DNA of 8,711 nucleotides from Candidatus Caccocola faecipullorum (GCA_018716365.1 DVKA01000066.1:1-8711), one strand, 5' to 3'. Shown: positions 1-5,289, numbered from the stretch's first letter. Numbers and translations are program-made. The notes: generated by a model from the sequence alone, not told the origin.

Positions 1-435
1 TTCCTCGTCGCAGGGGCGGCCCGGTATGTTGTCTTCGAGGCTGTCGAGGCTTATCGCCGAGCACGGGATGCCGTCCTCGGATATGAGCGGCACGAGCTCG
101 TCGCAGCCACGCGATGTGAGCACCGCGAAGACGTCGGCGTGGTGAAGCTGGCGTATCAGCGGCGTGTAGCCCGAACGCGGGTCTATGAGGACGACCGCTC
201 CGCCCAACCGCCAGACGGCGACCGCGGTCGCCAGCAGTATAGGGCTGTTCGGCGTCAGCAGAGCGAGGCGCTGGCCTTTTTTAAAATTGCTGGTCTTGAG
301 CCTCTCCTCGCACTCTTCTATAAGTTCGAGAAAGGCGCCGCGCGACCACCAGGTCTTCTGCCACCAGATGAAAGGCTCCGCGGGCAGCCGGTTCAGATTG
401 TCACGTATTATCGTTTCAAGCCTGCTGGAAGACAA
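1..435 (-). CDS. AMP-binding enzyme (acyl-CoA/acyl-ACP synthetase-like), N-terminal part, cut by the window edge
   Basis: The first 145 residues of an adenylate-forming enzyme are visible; the ATP-binding and C-terminal parts lie beyond base 1. The N-terminal half of the fold is recognisable: a tryptophan-rich start (FIWWQKTWWSRGAF, about residues 22-35), then KKGQRLALLTPNSP (52-64) and AVWRLGGAVVLIDPRSG (73-89), the usual 'G-x-x-V-A-L-L-x-P-N-S' and 'A-x-x-x-G-A-V' core. Such enzymes activate a carboxylic acid as acyl-AMP; the substrate cannot be told from this fragment. I start at TTG (433-435): an in-frame TGA lies two codons upstream, no ATG is available, and GGAG sits 10 nt ahead. It follows the M20D gene by 33 nt on the same strand, so the two are probably cotranscribed and may act on a common acyl or aryl substrate. 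Family assignment is firm; function is not. Confidence 0.8.
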   Translation of the reverse strand, partial: MSSSRLETIIRDNLNRLPAEPFIWWQKTWWSRGAFLELIEECEERLKTSNFKKGQRLALLTPNSPILLATAVAVWRLGGAVVLIDPRSGYTPLIRQLHHADVFAVLTSRGCDELVPLISEDGIPCSAISLDSLEDNIPGRPCDEE

Positions 436-468
436 AATATATCAACTCCAGAAGTATAGCAATCTATT

Positions 469-1668
469 TTAATTTCCCGAGAGCGTGAGCGCCATGTAGG
501 CTTCCCACGCGGCGGAGAACGGAAGCATGCTTTCGGGAACGTCGTAGCGCGGATGATGGAGCGGGTACTCGAGCCCCGTGCCGAGCAGCATGAAGACCGA
601 CGGCACGTTGTGCGTGAAGAACGAGAAATCCTCGCCCGAGAGCAGCGGGCGCTCCAGCATGTTTATGCCGTCCTCCCCGAAAAAAGGAACCCCGATACGG
701 AGGATGTCTTCCAGCATATCGAGGTTGTTTTCAATCTGTGCGTAGTTGCGGGTGTACTCGACCGACGCGAGCCCGCGCAGCGCCTTCGCGATGGCGGGGG
801 CGACGGTCTCTATGCGGCTCTGGACGAAGTCGCGCGTCTTGGGGTTGAAGGCGCGCAGGGTGCCCCAGAGGTTCGCCTGCTCGGGGATGACGTTGTAGGC
901 CGTTCCGGACTCGACCTGCCCGAACGATACGACGACGGCCTCGCGCGGGTCCACCTCGCGCGAAAGCATCGCCTGTATCGTGATGATTATGTTCGCGGCT
1001 ATCGTGACGGGGTCCACCGTCATGTGCGGCTCGGCGGCGTGGCCCGCGGTGCCGCGGATGTCTATATGTATCCTGTCGGAGAGCGCCGTCATGACGCCCT
1101 TTTTGGTGTAAAGCTCGCTGTAGGGGAGCTCGGGCGTCCACGCGACGGCGGCGCACCGGCCTATGTCGAATTTCTCTATGATGTGGTTCTCGGTCAGCGT
1201 CTTCGCGCCGCTGCGGCCCTCGCCGGCGGGCTGGAAGAGTAATACGACGCGCTGCGTCAGCTCGTCGCGGTGCTCCGCGAGCACCGCCGCGGCCCCGAGC
1301 AGCGCCGCCATCTCTGCGTCGTGTCCGCATGCGTGCATGACGCCGGGCATACATGACGAGAACGGCAGCCCCGTCTGCTCCTCGGCGGCGACGCCGTCCA
1401 TAGTCGCGCGAAGCATGAGCGCCGAGCCAGGGATGTCGCTGCCGAGGACGCCAACGACGGCGGTCGGCATCGCGTAGCCCGTGATGACCTCCATGCCCGG
1501 GATTGATTTCAGCACTCCGGCGACCTTCGAGGCGGTGATGTTCTCCTCGAAGGCGAGCTCGGGGAATTGGTGGAAGTCCCTCCGCCAATCCTGCATGTCG
1601 CTGTAAATCCGTTCCGCCCCTTCAAGGAGCGACGCTCCCAACGCTGAAAGTTCCGTCTGATCCCTCAT
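469..1668 (-). CDS. M20D-family amidohydrolase homologue with a degenerate active site
   Basis: At 399 aa it has the normal length of the M20D family (HipO, IAA-amino-acid hydrolase, aminobenzoyl-glutamate hydrolase types), which removes acyl or aryl groups from amino acids with a two-metal centre. Family landmarks in order: RRDFHQFPELAFEE (29-42), MHACGHD (111-117), FQPAGEG (145-151), GTAGHAAEPH (206-215, dimerisation/lid domain), LSGEDFSFF (343-351), PLHHPRYD (369-376). Cys114, His116, Glu150 and His371 are kept. Several usual active-site residues are changed: RADMD is RATMD (Thr89), GHDxH is GHDAE (Glu119), the catalytic Glu of PAEEG is Gly149, and the segment 171-182 that normally carries the GLHV histidine has none. 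The reading frame is intact with no stops, so this looks like a maintained protein, not a decaying gene. Start ATG has GGAAGGAAG about 8 nt upstream. It heads a likely two-gene operon with the AMP-binding gene. Confidence 0.88.
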   Translation of the reverse strand: MRDQTELSALGASLLEGAERIYSDMQDWRRDFHQFPELAFEENITASKVAGVLKSIPGMEVITGYAMPTAVVGVLGSDIPGSALMLRATMDGVAAEEQTGLPFSSCMPGVMHACGHDAEMAALLGAAAVLAEHRDELTQRVVLLFQPAGEGRSGAKTLTENHIIEKFDIGRCAAVAWTPELPYSELYTKKGVMTALSDRIHIDIRGTAGHAAEPHMTVDPVTIAANIIITIQAMLSREVDPREAVVVSFGQVESGTAYNVIPEQANLWGTLRAFNPKTRDFVQSRIETVAPAIAKALRGLASVEYTRNYAQIENNLDMLEDILRIGVPFFGEDGINMLERPLLSGEDFSFFTHNVPSVFMLLGTGLEYPLHHPRYDVPESMLPFSAAWEAYMALTLSGN

Positions 1669-1708
1669 GCTCGCTCTTCCTTCCGTAAAACGAAGCCACT
1701 AACCCGAT

Positions 1709-1731
1709 TTTTGTGATAGTTTATCACAAAA
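1709..1731. promoter_or_regulatory. Perfect palindrome, probable operator
   Basis: Arms TTTTGTGATA (1709-1718) and TATCACAAAA (1722-1731) are exact inverse complements around a 3-nt centre (GTT). This AT-rich 23-bp dyad lies in the divergent gap between the M20D gene and rarD. There is no T-tract beyond the arms that would make it a terminator, and it overlaps the likely -10 of the M20D operon. The TGTGA...TCACA half-sites recall CRP-family operators, but the spacing is 7 nt and not the CRP-type 6, so an odd-centred dimeric regulator (for example a GntR- or LacI-type protein) is also possible. No regulator gene is in the window. Confidence 0.65.
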
Positions 1732-1746
1732 CGCGCTTGATGAAAA
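1718..1746 (-). promoter_or_regulatory. Candidate promoter of the M20D/AMP-binding operon
   Basis: On the minus strand, TTTTCA (1746-1741) and TAAACT (1723-1718) are separated by 17 nt. Each matches four of six consensus bases, so the promoter is plausible but weak by sequence alone. It would start RNA near 1711, giving a leader of about 43 nt to the ATG at 1668. The -10 lies exactly over the centre of the palindrome at 1709-1731, which supports repression by a bound protein. Confidence 0.4.
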
Positions 1747-1770
1747 ATCCGAAGCCTCGCGCGCCCGCAT

Positions 1771-1800
1771 CTGACGCGGCGGCGCGGGAAATAGTACAAT
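1771..1800 (+). promoter_or_regulatory. Candidate rarD promoter
   Basis: CTGACG (1771-1776, four of six against TTGACA) and TACAAT (1795-1800, five of six against TATAAT) are 18 nt apart. RNA would start near 1807, just ahead of the GGGAGG ribosome site at 1810-1815. It lies 40 bp to the right of the 1709-1731 palindrome, so a protein bound there would not directly cover it. Confidence 0.4.
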
Positions 1801-1823
1801 ATGCGCGTCGGGAGGCGATGGAC

Positions 1824-2765
1824 ATGACGGAGCCGCAGAAGGGAGCCGCGGCGGTTTTTCTCTCTTACATTTGGTGGGGCTCGATGCCGCTCTACTGGAA
1901 GCTGCTCGAGCGCGTGCCGTCGCTCGAGATACTCGGGCACCGCGTCGTCTGGTCCGCCGTCTTCATGGCGCTCGTGCTCTTCGCCGCGCGCGGATGGCGG
2001 GAGGCCTTCGCCTTCGTCCGCCGCGAGCCGCGCGCTTCGCTCTGGCTTGCGGGCGGCGGCTTCCTCATCACCTTCAACTGGTGGCTCTACATCTGGGCCG
2101 TAAACTCCGGGCATGTGCTCGAAACGAGCCTCGGCTACTACATGAATCCGCTGCTCTCGATGCTCTTCGGCTGTCTCTTCTTCGGCGAGCGGATGCGCGG
2201 CGCGCAGAAGGCGGCGCTCGCGCTAGCAGCCTCCGGCGTAGCGGTGCAGGTCGCGGCGCACGGCTCCGTCCCCGCCGCGGGCGCGGGGCTCGCGCTCTCG
2301 TTCGCGCTCTACGGCGTGCTCAAGAAGAAAATCCCCGCCGACCCGTCCGTCTCGCTCTCCATAGAGACCTTCGCCGTCGCGCCCCTCGCCCTCGCGTGGC
2401 TTGCGTGGCTCGAAAGCGCGGGCGCCGCAGCCTACCCCTACGACATGCGGACGAACCTCCTGCTCGCGGGCGCCGGCGTCATGACATCGTCGCCGCTTCT
2501 GCTCTTCGCCTACGGCACGCGGCGCGTCCGCCTGGTCACCATCGGATTCATACAATATGTTTCGCCTACCATGACCTTCCTTCTCGGCACGTTCTTATAC
2601 CACGAGCCTATGAGCTGGCACAGGCTCGCCGCCTTCGGCCTCGTATGGTGCGCGATAGCTCTCTACCTGGCCGACGCCGCGCTCGCCGCGCGCAGGGAAC
2701 GCGCCGCTGCGGCGAACCGCAGCAATGCCGTTACGTTCACGCGCACAAATCTTTACAAAAAATAA
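1824..2765 (+). CDS. rarD: RarD-type EamA-family permease
   Basis: A 313-aa inner-membrane protein of the drug/metabolite transporter superfamily with about ten hydrophobic segments. It matches the RarD pattern closely along its length: SYIWWGSMPLYWKLL (14-28), EILGHRVVWS (35-44), NWWLYIWAVNSGHVLETSLGY (85-105), MNPLLSMLFG and GER (108-123), SFALYGVLKKKI (159-170), LLLAGAGVMTSSPLLLFAYG (212-231), GFIQYVSPTMTFLLG (241-255). RarD proteins are named for chloramphenicol sensitivity, but the physiological substrate is not established. I chose ATG 1824 because GGAGG (1811-1815) is 8 nt ahead; ATG 1818 would be only 2 nt from it, and longer in-frame starts would run into the palindrome region. The basic, alanine-rich tail after residue 285 is longer than in E. 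coli. No terminator follows: a strong promoter begins at the very next base. Confidence 0.93.
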   Translation: MTEPQKGAAAVFLSYIWWGSMPLYWKLLERVPSLEILGHRVVWSAVFMALVLFAARGWREAFAFVRREPRASLWLAGGGFLITFNWWLYIWAVNSGHVLETSLGYYMNPLLSMLFGCLFFGERMRGAQKAALALAASGVAVQVAAHGSVPAAGAGLALSFALYGVLKKKIPADPSVSLSIETFAVAPLALAWLAWLESAGAAAYPYDMRTNLLLAGAGVMTSSPLLLFAYGTRRVRLVTIGFIQYVSPTMTFLLGTFLYHEPMSWHRLAAFGLVWCAIALYLADAALAARRERAAAANRSNAVTFTRTNLYKK

Positions 2766-2794
2766 TTGACAGTTAGGCGATTGCAATATATCAT
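2766..2794 (+). promoter_or_regulatory. Near-consensus promoter for the ProC-like operon leader
   Basis: TTGACA (2766-2771) is an exact -35, followed by 17 nt and TATCAT (2789-2794), five of six against TATAAT. It is one of the best promoters in the window, and it starts at the base after the rarD stop codon. Predicted RNA start is near 2801, giving a leader of about 278 nt before the ATG at 3079. Confidence 0.75.
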
Positions 2795-2835
2795 ACTTGC
2801 CGAAAATTGTTTCGGACGGAAGAAGGGTGAAGAAA

Positions 2836-2916
2836 ATGCTGCACAAACAAATCACGTTGAAAGCTAAGGCCGCGATCTGCGCGGCGCTCACCCTGCCTCG
2901 ACCGTCCAGCTTCTAA
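2836..2916 (+). CDS. Possible 26-aa leader peptide or remnant of a secreted protein
   Basis: A short frame opens about 35 nt after the predicted RNA start, with purine-rich GGAAGAAGGG ahead of the ATG. The peptide begins MLHKQITLKAK, continues with a hydrophobic AAICAALTL stretch and ends LPRPSSF. Two readings fit. It may be a regulatory leader peptide: it sits between a strong promoter and a GC hairpin with T4, and carries Pro-Arg-Pro (CCT CGA CCG) near its end, upstream of a gene resembling proline-synthesis enzyme ProC. Alternatively it is a scar: a basic N-region plus hydrophobic core looks like a signal peptide, and a C-terminal Phe directly before a terminator is typical of outer-membrane beta-barrels, so an internal deletion could have left only the two ends. 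Coding status is unproven. Confidence 0.4.
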   Translation: MLHKQITLKAKAAICAALTLPRPSSF

Positions 2917-2928
2917 ACCTTTTCCTTC

Positions 2929-2950
2929 GGGCGCGGACGCGCCCCCTTTT
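2929..2950 (+). terminator. Short GC hairpin with T4, weak terminator or attenuator
   Basis: GGGCGC (2929-2934) pairs with GCGCCC (2939-2944) around GGAC, followed by CC and TTTT (2947-2950). It lies 12 nt after the stop of the 26-codon frame. The short T-run suggests partial termination. Its place inside the leader of the downstream gene makes attenuation possible. Confidence 0.45.
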
Positions 2951-2977
2951 CAAATACGCTTATCTAATTAACTGACC

Positions 2978-3004
2978 TCTCTCTCCGCGCCGAGCGGAGA
3001 GAGA
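2978..3004 (+). other. Stable 11-bp hairpin in the 5' leader
   Basis: TCTCTCTCCGC (2978-2988) and GCGGAGAGAGA (2994-3004) are perfect inverse complements with a 5-nt loop (GCCGA). No T-tract follows, so it is not an intrinsic terminator. It could be an mRNA-stability or processing structure, or a protein site. It is followed by a weaker CTCTT...AAGAG pairing (about 3012-3035) and then by the AGAAGGGA ribosome site of the next gene. Confidence 0.5.
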
Positions 3005-3078
3005 AGGCACGCTCTTCGCGGTGCGGACGCAAAGAGGCCGCCGCCGCATGGTTTGAGGTTTAGAAGGGAATTTTTGAA

Positions 3079-3924
3079 ATGACGAATTTTGCAGACTGCG
3101 CTGAATACACTGACGGACTTCTCGACGGAAAGACAATCGGAATAGCGGGCTTCGGACACCTCGGCTCGTCGATAGCGGAGGCGCTCGTCGCCAACGGCTT
3201 CCCCAGGGAGCGGCTGCTCATATCGTGCGGCGGCAGCGCCGCGACGCTCGAACGCGCCGGACGCATGGGGCTCGCCTCGTGCATGACCGACACGCGCACG
3301 CTCGCCTCCCGCGCCGACTTCCTGCTGCTCGCGGCCCGCCCGCAGGACCTCGCCTCGTTTTCCGGGCTGCGCCTGAAGGAAGGGGCCTTCGTCATGTCCT
3401 TCATGGCGGGCATCTCGCTCGAAACGCTGCACAGAGTTTTCAGCTCGGAGCTTTGCCGCGTGATGTGCAGCGGCCCTGAGACGATTACGGACGGCATGGG
3501 CGTCAGCGCGACGTTCCCATCCGAGGCGCGCCCGCACGCGGTGCTGCGCGCCGCCGGGCTCGAAGTCTTCGACCTTTCGTGCGAGAACGAGCTCGACGCC
3601 TTCACAGTCGCCATATGCCTGCCTCCAATACTTCTCAACATCGATCTCGAATCGGAAAAGTCCGAAGTTCTCGCCGCGATGGCGGAGCGCTATCCCGTCT
3701 GCCGCGGCCTAGTGCCGTGGATGGGCCGCGTCGTAGAGGCGCACCGCGCCGAAAAGAGCGAAAGCTCGCTTGAAAACGTCTCGACGAAGGGCGGCGTCAC
3801 CGAAGCGATGACGACGGCTCTGCGCGACGGCTCGACGCTCGCGGGCTCGATAGCCGCGGGGCTTGAGCGCTGCGCCGAAATAAGCGCCGAGCTCGCCAAA
3901 CGCTTCGCCACGCACGCGGCGTAG
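3079..3924 (+). CDS. Divergent pyrroline-5-carboxylate reductase-like (ProC-fold) protein
   Basis: The 281-aa protein has the ProC plan: a Rossmann NAD(P)-binding start with IGIAGFGHLGSSIAEAL (20-36), LLLAARPQDL (82-91, where ProC has A-V-K-P-Q), SFMAGISLETL (107-117, like S-I-A-A-G-I), RVMCSGPETITDGMG (127-141, where ProC has R-x-M-P-N-T-P-x-x-x-x-x-G), and a C-terminal dimerisation helix set starting STKGGVTEAM (235-244, like S-P-G-G-T-T) and ending ERCAEISAELAK. ProC reduces pyrroline-5-carboxylate to proline with NAD(P)H. Here the PNTP motif is CSGP, the S-G-S-S-P-A motif of the middle region is not recognisable, and SPGGTT is altered, so the substrate may differ. ATG 3079 has AGAAGGGA about 9 nt upstream. 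A second gene follows after 36 nt, probably in one operon, under the leader at 2766-3078. Confidence 0.7.
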   Translation: MTNFADCAEYTDGLLDGKTIGIAGFGHLGSSIAEALVANGFPRERLLISCGGSAATLERAGRMGLASCMTDTRTLASRADFLLLAARPQDLASFSGLRLKEGAFVMSFMAGISLETLHRVFSSELCRVMCSGPETITDGMGVSATFPSEARPHAVLRAAGLEVFDLSCENELDAFTVAICLPPILLNIDLESEKSEVLAAMAERYPVCRGLVPWMGRVVEAHRAEKSESSLENVSTKGGVTEAMTTALRDGSTLAGSIAAGLERCAEISAELAKRFATHAA

Positions 3925-3960
3925 GCAGGCGCGCGGAAATCCGGCGCAAAGGCGAAATCT

Positions 3961-4506
3961 ATGGACGCGGAGAGAAAATATCCCACGTGGCTTGAAGGCC
4001 GCATAAAAGACTGGGCCGAGAAACGGCTTGCGACGATGACGCTCTGCTCGCGGACGGGCGCGGAGCTGCTCGAAGTGTGGTATTACGGCAAGCTGACGCG
4101 CGTCGAAGGCGAAGCGCAGCCGTTCATAGCGGACACGGAAGAGGCCCCCGGCATGGTGTTCGCCAGGGACGCGCGAAGCGGCGAGGAATTTTTAGTATTC
4201 GACGGCGCGAAACACGGCTACGACGCGATGTTCTGCGACGAGTACGACGCTGAGGCGCTCGCCTCGCGCACGCTCAAAAGGTACGGCATCCCGCCATCGA
4301 AGCTGATTCTGGAACTCGGCTACAGCATCGACTACGAGGACGAAAAAAAGACCTTCGACATAGACGGGGAAGGAAACGTCAAGCTCATAGACGGGCGCGT
4401 CGTGCCGTGGGAAACCGTCAAACGCGACGGCTTCGACTACATAGCGCTCTCGTTTATAGATAAAGAGGGAAAACAGCGGCAGTTTTTAGACGCGGAGCTT
4501 GCGTAA
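3961..4506 (+). CDS. Acidic protein of unknown function
   Basis: I do not recognise a family. The 181-aa product is soluble by sequence: no signal peptide and no membrane segment. It is rich in Asp and Glu, with alternating hydrophobic stretches suggesting mostly beta structure (for example LLEVWYYGKLTRVEG at 36-50, EEFLVFDG at 74-81, DYIALSFIDKEGKQRQFLDAEL near the end). A basic, tryptophan-containing N-terminus (KYPTWLEGRIKDWAEKRL, 6-23) may be helical. There is no obvious catalytic motif. Codon use matches neighbouring genes, which supports it being real. It starts 36 nt after the ProC-like gene with AAAGG 8 nt ahead of ATG 3961, so both are probably cotranscribed. A terminator overlaps its stop codon. 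Confidence 0.8.
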   Translation: MDAERKYPTWLEGRIKDWAEKRLATMTLCSRTGAELLEVWYYGKLTRVEGEAQPFIADTEEAPGMVFARDARSGEEFLVFDGAKHGYDAMFCDEYDAEALASRTLKRYGIPPSKLILELGYSIDYEDEKKTFDIDGEGNVKLIDGRVVPWETVKRDGFDYIALSFIDKEGKQRQFLDAELA

Positions 4507-4524
4507 GGCTCCGCGCTTTATTTT
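4491..4524 (+). terminator. Intrinsic terminator overlapping the stop codon
   Basis: CGCGGAGC (4491-4498) pairs with GCTCCGCG (4508-4515); the stem can extend by two A-T pairs past a bulged G to a GCGT loop. It is followed by CTTTATTTT (4516-4524). The left arm encodes the last residues of the unknown protein, and the TAA (4504-4506) lies within the hairpin. The T-tract overlaps the end of the convergent bioY gene. Confidence 0.7.
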
Positions 4525-5072
4525 CCAATCCCCGCGCCGGCCAGTTTCACCGCCGCCGTCGCGGCGACCGCGGCCTTCACGACGTCGCCGCCCGCCGTGC
4601 TGAGGAATCCTATCGAAAGCACCTTGAAGAAGGTCGCTCCTTCCTGTTGAACCCAGAAGTTGAGAATCACGTACAGATATGCGACGCCCACGGCGTATGT
4701 AGCCGCGACGCCGAGCAGAGCCGCCGCGAAGTAACTCGCAAAGCCGGGCTCGTCGCAGCGCGCGCGCATCCGCTCCGCGAGAGCGCCGCAGATCCACGCG
4801 CAGCAGACAAAGCCCGGAATGTAGCCGAACGAGGGCATGAAGACCGCCGCTGGCCCCGCCGCCGAGGTGAATACGGGGATGCCTACGAGCCCCATCAGCA
4901 TATAGAGAAGCTGCGACGCAGCGCCTTTGCGCGCGCCGAGCGCGAAGCCGGCGAGCATACAGACGAGCGTCTGAAGCGTGAAGGGCACGAACGGAACGGG
5001 AATCATAATCCTCGCGCCGACCGCGGACAGAACAGCGAACAACGAAATCTCAGCCATAGACTTTATCTTCAT
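4518..5072 (-). CDS. bioY: BioY, biotin-binding S component of an ECF transporter
   Basis: A 184-aa, six-helix membrane protein of normal BioY length. Typical sequence blocks are present: PVPFVPFTLQTL (25-36), LGARKGAASQLLYMLMGLVGIPVF (45-68), GPAAVFMPSFGYIPGF (73-88), and GGDVVKAAVAA near the end with Asp163 and Lys166, the conserved biotin-site region of helix 6. BioY binds biotin in the inner membrane and works with the EcfA/A'/T energy module, or in some bacteria alone. No ecfA or ecfT is in the window, so a shared module elsewhere is likely. The start is ATG 5072, which matches the family's N-terminus. There is no Shine-Dalgarno before it. Instead, a promoter is placed so that RNA would begin at the ATG itself. 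Confidence 0.95.
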   Translation of the reverse strand: MKIKSMAEISLFAVLSAVGARIMIPVPFVPFTLQTLVCMLAGFALGARKGAASQLLYMLMGLVGIPVFTSAAGPAAVFMPSFGYIPGFVCCAWICGALAERMRARCDEPGFASYFAAALLGVAATYAVGVAYLYVILNFWVQQEGATFFKVLSIGFLSTAGGDVVKAAVAATAAVKLAGAGIGK

Positions 5073-5079
5073 GGCGCGA

Positions 5080-5108
5080 ATGATAGTCTAAAATCTGCGC
5101 TAAGTCAA
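5080..5108 (-). promoter_or_regulatory. bioY promoter, apparently giving leaderless mRNA
   Basis: On the minus strand, TTGACT (5108-5103, five of six) and TATCAT (5085-5080, five of six) are separated by exactly 17 nt. Only 7 nt lie between the -10 and the ATG at 5072, which is the usual distance to the transcription start, so the first base of the RNA should be at or within a base or two of the A of the ATG. A 7-bp inverted repeat, GCATAGC (5113-5119) and GCTATGC (5135-5141), lies just upstream and could be a regulator site. I see no BirA-type box. Confidence 0.7.
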
Positions 5109-5171
5109 CCGTGCATAGCGTTGCCATTGACAAAGCTATGCGCGCCCTGAAAATCTTCCGTTCAAAGCCTG

Positions 5172-5215
5172 TCCTGAGAATGTCCCGCTCAGGAACCTCC
5201 GTCCCCAACGTGGGG
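5172..5215 (+). other. Two small tandem hairpins in the bioY-MATE gap
   Basis: TCCTGAG (5172-5178) pairs with CTCAGGA (5188-5194), and CCCCA (5203-5207) pairs with TGGGG (5211-5215). They lie between the divergent bioY and MATE promoters, not in a known leader. A possible plus-strand promoter precedes them: TTGACA at 5127-5132, then 16 nt, then GAAAAT at 5149-5154. They may be a small RNA or chance structures. Confidence 0.25.
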
Positions 5216-5255
5216 CCGCACACGCGCGCTCCGCTCTTTATTTCCCGCGCCGTTC

Positions 5256-5264
5256 TGATATAAT
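5256..5264 (+). promoter_or_regulatory. Extended -10 promoter of the MATE gene
   Basis: TGATATAAT is an exact extended -10 (TG at 5256-5257, TATAAT at 5259-5264). The -35 region (about 5236-5241) is poor, as is common with extended -10 promoters. RNA should begin near 5271, about 13 nt before the AAGGAG ribosome site at 5284. Confidence 0.7.
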
Positions 5265-5283
5265 CGGGAGACTTGCACCGCCG

Positions 5284-5289
5284 AAGGAG
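5284..5289 (+). promoter_or_regulatory. Shine-Dalgarno pointing to an ATT start codon
   Basis: AAGGAG is the only good ribosome site after the promoter. It lies 9 nt before ATT (5299-5301), which is in frame with the MATE gene, and 42 nt before the first in-frame ATG (5332), too far to serve it. No ATG, GTG or TTG in the MATE frame lies between. The nearby TTG at 5292 is in another frame and stops after three codons. Confidence 0.55.

Noticed and set aside
139..472. Plus-strand frames over the left end
   Set aside because: They are antisense to the AMP-binding gene, whose conserved core is clear on the minus strand.
1709..1731. CRP binding site
   Set aside because: TGTGA and TCACA are 7 nt apart, not 6, and the dyad is centred on a single base. 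I call it an operator of unknown regulator.
1713..1823. Longer N-terminus for RarD from GTG 1713
   Set aside because: The added 37 residues do not fit the family, would cover the palindrome and the likely promoter, and lack a ribosome site; GGAGG at 1811 fits ATG 1824.
2595..2891. Minus-strand 98-codon frame with a hydrophobic start
   Set aside because: It overlaps the end of rarD and the strong plus-strand promoter, and has no ribosome site or family signal. The hydrophobic start is the complement of the possible leader peptide region.
2917..3078. T-box or known riboswitch ahead of the ProC-like gene
   Set aside because: I find no T-box-type TGG(N)CCGCG core and no recognisable riboswitch core; only two hairpins and a short frame can be supported.
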